64,000 nt of DNA from the NCBI GenBank assembly GCA_023212645.1, contig JALBYC010000014.1, positions 286,621-350,620 on the forward strand. The letters are read 5' to 3'. Below the pieces are notes generated by a model. The model saw only the letters and a program-made list of their open reading frames with translations. It was not told the DNA's origin and did not search any database. The position numbers were made by a program, and so were the translations under genes. Source of the stretch: Farysia itapuensis (taxonomy: Eukaryota; Basidiomycota; Ustilaginomycetes; Ustilaginales; Ustilaginaceae). Shown one piece after another: positions 61,470 through 64,000 of this stretch (within the stretch, counting starts at the first letter, position 1; each line of letters begins with the position of its first letter).

Positions 61470-61927
61470 GTCTCGCACAAAATGGGCACATATGCCTGCT
61501 CCTAGTTCCCCTCTCTCTCTCTCACTCTTCTCTCCTTGCATTTTACCCCACCCTTTCCTCCTTACACCCTTTTGCCCGTCATCAACACGATTCGTGTACC
61601 ATCATCTGTCTTCGGCTGCGTGTCTGTGTAAAGTGCGACTTGCGTATGGGTGTTTGTCAGCCGTTCACGTCGTTTCTCAGTGCATGCCTCTCGCGAGCCG
61701 AAGCCAATCATATCTCAAATCAGTCTCTTTCGCGCAACTTGATACAGCAGTGTCGAAAACAGATGCAAACCCAGCTGATGACTGCGTGCACGACGCACAT
61801 GTGAATGGGAACAAAAATGCAGTGTGTCGTTTTTTGGGTTTACGAGTACAGATGGACCATCGCTCTCTGACAGAAGCGAGGAGTAGTGATGTAGTTGTGA
61901 TGTTGGTGGGAAGGAGAAGGAAGACCT
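61470..61927. other. Convergent spacer between uL18 and uS19
   Basis: A 458-bp spacer with a CT-rich start holds the 3' ends of both ribosomal genes. No further gene was found. Confidence 0.5.
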
Positions 61928-62458
61928 TTATCGGATGGGGAGGAACTTGTCGACAGTGGCACCCTTACCCTTGGCGCCGTGGCGGGTGGGGATGTAAGTC
62001 ATGGCGAATTCACCGAGGTAGCGTCCGACCATTTCAGGCTTGATTTCCGTGTTGACAAAGAAGCGACCTGTGTAGATGCCAATCATGGAGCCAATCATCT
62101 CGGGCACGACAATCATGTCACGCAGGTGAGTCTTGACGGTAGCTGGCTTCTCGTTGGGGGGAGCGGCGGCCTTTGCCTTGCGCAGACGCTTGATCAGTCC
62201 CATGGGCTTGCGCTTGAGTCCACGCTGGAATTTTCTGCGGGCACGAGCGTGAACGAGACCCATAAAGTCTTCGTTGCTCATGTCGAGCAGCGAGTCGAGC
62301 TCGACACCACGGTAGGTAAACTTGCGGAAAGTTCGCTTGCGCTTCAGCTCAGCGGCTGCGACGGCATCGTAGTCATCCCTGTACAAGCGACAACAACGGC
62401 ATATCAGGATCTGCAATGTGCGACGATACTTGAGGTTGGGTCTTCGCTATACTTACAT
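61928..62458 (-). CDS. RPS15: 40S ribosomal protein uS19 (S15)
   Basis: Exons are AT (62457-62458) and 61928-62378, giving 150 residues. A 78-nt intron (GTAAGT..TACAG) splits the start codon AT|G; spliced, the protein begins [20 protein letters not shown], in line with other fungal S15 proteins that have a short acidic start before the RTFR.(F/Y)(T/S)YRGV block. It continues with [60 protein letters not shown] and the typical C-terminus [20 protein letters not shown]. Unspliced reading from the upstream MQILICRCC frame would add an unrelated N-terminus. An ATTCGAGAT motif lies just upstream (62479). Confidence 0.95.
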
Positions 62459-63130
62459 GTTGGGCGATGGTTGGTGGTATTCGAGATGGAATATGCTTTG
62501 CCAGCCAGCACTAGACAGGTGAGCGTGTGGGCCCAGTTCTCACCTCGCCAGATTCCTCCAAGAAAATTCCCACGCTTTTCTCTTCAGGATTTAACATTTG
62601 AATCGCAGCCGCTCAATTGCTAGATTGCCCGTCCGCGCAGCATCCGCTAGGTTGTACATCATCATCCATAGTCTGGCTTACTTCTTTGCACAAGCATGTA
62701 TGTTCATTGCTCAAGAGAGTGTATCGCAGAGATTGTATGAGGTATCTGGATGGTACTGTGCCTGCCGGTGGTACTACTTCAGTATACATCGGGCGTATCG
62801 GGAATGAGATCGAGATATTTGAGCGCGCTGCGAACGAAAATTCCCACGGCCGAGATTTTCGGTACCGAAGGGCCCGCTGTCGAGGGTAAGGCTTCCAATA
62901 TTCGAACTGCCAACTCTCTTGTTCTCCCATCAAGTACCTAGGTAAGTGTCCGTTCCAACAGCAAAACCTGCCGGAAACCGAACAGCTCTGACTGGAACAT
63001 CCCCTTGCACAGTCCACAAGTCTTCCTTTGGATCAAAGCAAAAAAAGAACCTCTTTCTCTTTTTTGCGGATTTGCGGCCCGGTTTCTTTCCACCTTTCAA
63101 CCACTTCAAGTCACAAGACACTTTTCAACA
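62459..63130. promoter_or_regulatory. Divergent promoter region of uS19 and P2
   Basis: A 672-bp region lies between two ribosomal genes. A 13-bp sequence GAAAATTCCCACG occurs twice, at about 62562 and 62836, and CGGCCGAGAT follows the second copy. A CT-rich stretch precedes the P2 start. No gene of its own is supported. Confidence 0.5.
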
Positions 63131-63469
63131 ATGAAGCACATTGCAGCCTACCTTTTGCTTACCCTTGGTGGTAAGGAGCAGCCTACTGCTGCCGACATCA
63201 AGCAGCTGCTTGACACTGTTGGCATCGAGTCGGACTCTGAGCGACTCGACAAGCTCATCGAGGAGCTGAACGGCAAGGACATCAACACTTTGATCCAGGA
63301 GGGTCAGGAGAAGCTTGCCTCTGTTCCTTCGGGTGGTGCTGCCCCCGCTGCCTCTGCCGGTGCTTCCGCCCCTGCTGCTGGTGGCGCCGCCGCCGAAAAG
63401 GTCGAGGAGAAGAAGGAAGAGGAGAAGGAGGAGTCCGACGACGACATGGGCTTCGGTCTCTTCGACTAA
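63131..63469 (+). CDS. RPLP2: 60S acidic ribosomal protein P2
   Basis: The 112-residue protein starts [20 protein letters not shown], continues with [20 protein letters not shown] and [20 protein letters not shown], has an Ala/Gly-rich hinge, and ends in the common stalk tail [12 protein letters not shown] that contacts translation factors. The N-terminal dimerisation helices and the KDINTLI segment separate P2 from P1. ATG at 63131 follows a CT-rich leader. No intron lies within the coding region. Confidence 0.97.
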   Translation: MKHIAAYLLLTLGGKEQPTAADIKQLLDTVGIESDSERLDKLIEELNGKDINTLIQEGQEKLASVPSGGAAPAASAGASAPAAGGAAAEKVEEKKEEEKEESDDDMGFGLFD

Positions 63470-63908
63470 TCGTCTCGCCAAACCCCCCGGCAACCACCTC
63501 ATCCTACCGACCAACCCACCCACGACTTGCATTCTGTCCCTTCCATCTCTCTCTAAAAGAGTCTGTATTATCACCTCCCATCTTACGGTCCATTTCCCGT
63601 ACTGGCAATTGTATCGACTCGGCAGTTTGCATGTCATCCTCCTCACCTCACCATCCGTTACTGAATGTGTGCCTGAGAGCTACGTACATGGCTTTCCGAA
63701 GCGTGTCGCTTTTGTGTGTTTAAAGTATTGTGAGACTTGAGCATGCAGTCTGGAAGCTGGGTCTGTAGATGCTGTACCCAGCTTTTACTCAAAAATGGCG
63801 AGCACGCATACAACGCCCAGAGAAAGTAACGAAAAAATGCATAGTTGGGACAAGGTCCGGATGACAGAGGATAAAGCGAAGGCAGGAGAAAGCTCGACTT
63901 CAAAAGAT
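63470..63908. other. Downstream flank of P2, no gene seen
   Basis: This 439-bp flank probably holds the P2 3' UTR. Frames are short on both strands and no family is recognised. Confidence 0.5.
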
Positions 63909-63963
<55 letters not shown>

Positions 63964-64000
63964 GGGGGGGGGGGGGGGGGGGGGGGGGAGGGGGAGGAAG
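63909..64000. other. Near-pure poly-G end, probable artefact
   Basis: From 63909 the sequence is a run of 53 G, then TT, then further long G runs broken only by single A bases. Such tails usually come from no-signal base calls or consensus errors at a contig end rather than from the genome. Confidence 0.8.

Noticed and set aside
60717..61541. Minus-strand open frame of 274 codons opposite uL18
   Set aside because: It is a shadow of the uL18 coding frame; its Leu/Val-rich composition reflects antisense reading.
1..64000. CRISPR arrays, prophage or bacterial operon features
   Set aside because: The window is eukaryotic with spliced genes; the only short tandem repeats are minisatellites and microsatellites without spacer structure.

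Overview
The window is a 64-kb stretch of nuclear DNA from a basidiomycete, most likely a smut fungus (Ustilaginomycotina). The evidence is compact, mostly intron-poor genes with short introns (39-75 nt in protein genes, one of 296 nt) using GTAAGT-type donors, intron-containing nuclear tRNA genes, fungal-only families (DASH, DSC ligase, Zn2Cys6 regulators, Irc21-type cytochrome b5) and basidiomycete-like protein architectures. The species is not assigned.

Region 1 (1-18,976) is gene-dense: the 3' part of acetyl-CoA carboxylase; an unrecognised three-exon gene; a Scm3/HJURP-like CENP-A chaperone; a DUF1746 (Dsc4-like) membrane protein; ribosomal protein eL33; a Bud20/ZNF593 zinc finger; nucleoporin Nup85; the RFC3-type clamp-loader subunit; AMP deaminase; a DASH Spc34-like kinetochore protein; an Irc21-like cytochrome b5 protein; and the ESCRT-0 subunit Hse1.

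Region 2 (18,977-29,392) is a roughly 10.4-kb gene-poor island. It holds a 21-bp minisatellite, a diverged direct repeat of 0.5-0.65 kb, a three-copy tandem repeat, AT-rich blocks with a shared 22-bp sequence centred on TGGGCCGGCCCA, two diverged copies of an unknown coding relic, a fragment of a Tad-like non-LTR retrotransposon, and a tRNA-Ser(CGA) gene at its right edge.

Region 3 (29,393-59,447) is gene-dense again: Alg1 mannosyltransferase, prefoldin subunit 4, a Mid2-like Ser-rich membrane protein, a UPF0643 protein, INO80 subunit Ies6, a PI-PLC X-domain protein, a Ser-rich unknown, a secreted serine carboxypeptidase, a PRCC-domain protein, TRAPPC11, another unknown, an Rgt1-like Zn2Cys6 regulator, a Yop1/REEP protein, a type-B carboxylesterase ending in KDEL, ESCRT-II Vps22, a Dsc2-like rhomboid pseudoprotease, tRNA-Arg(CCT) and a protein with a possible TPP1/Tpz1-like OB fold.

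Region 4 (59,638-63,469) is a ribosomal-protein cluster: eL15, uL18, uS19 and P2, with repeated TTCGAGA-type promoter motifs. The last about 90 bases are almost pure G and look like a sequencing or assembly artefact.

The most striking structural theme is that introns sit at or inside the start codon in several genes: AT|G in IES6 and RPS15, ATG| in RPL33, |ATG in RPL15, and a 9-nt first exon in prefoldin 4. Functional themes are chromosome segregation and maintenance (Scm3, Spc34, RFC, Ies6, possible TPP1), endomembrane quality control and sorting (Dsc2, Dsc4, Hse1, Vps22, TRAPPC11, Yop1) and ribosome production.
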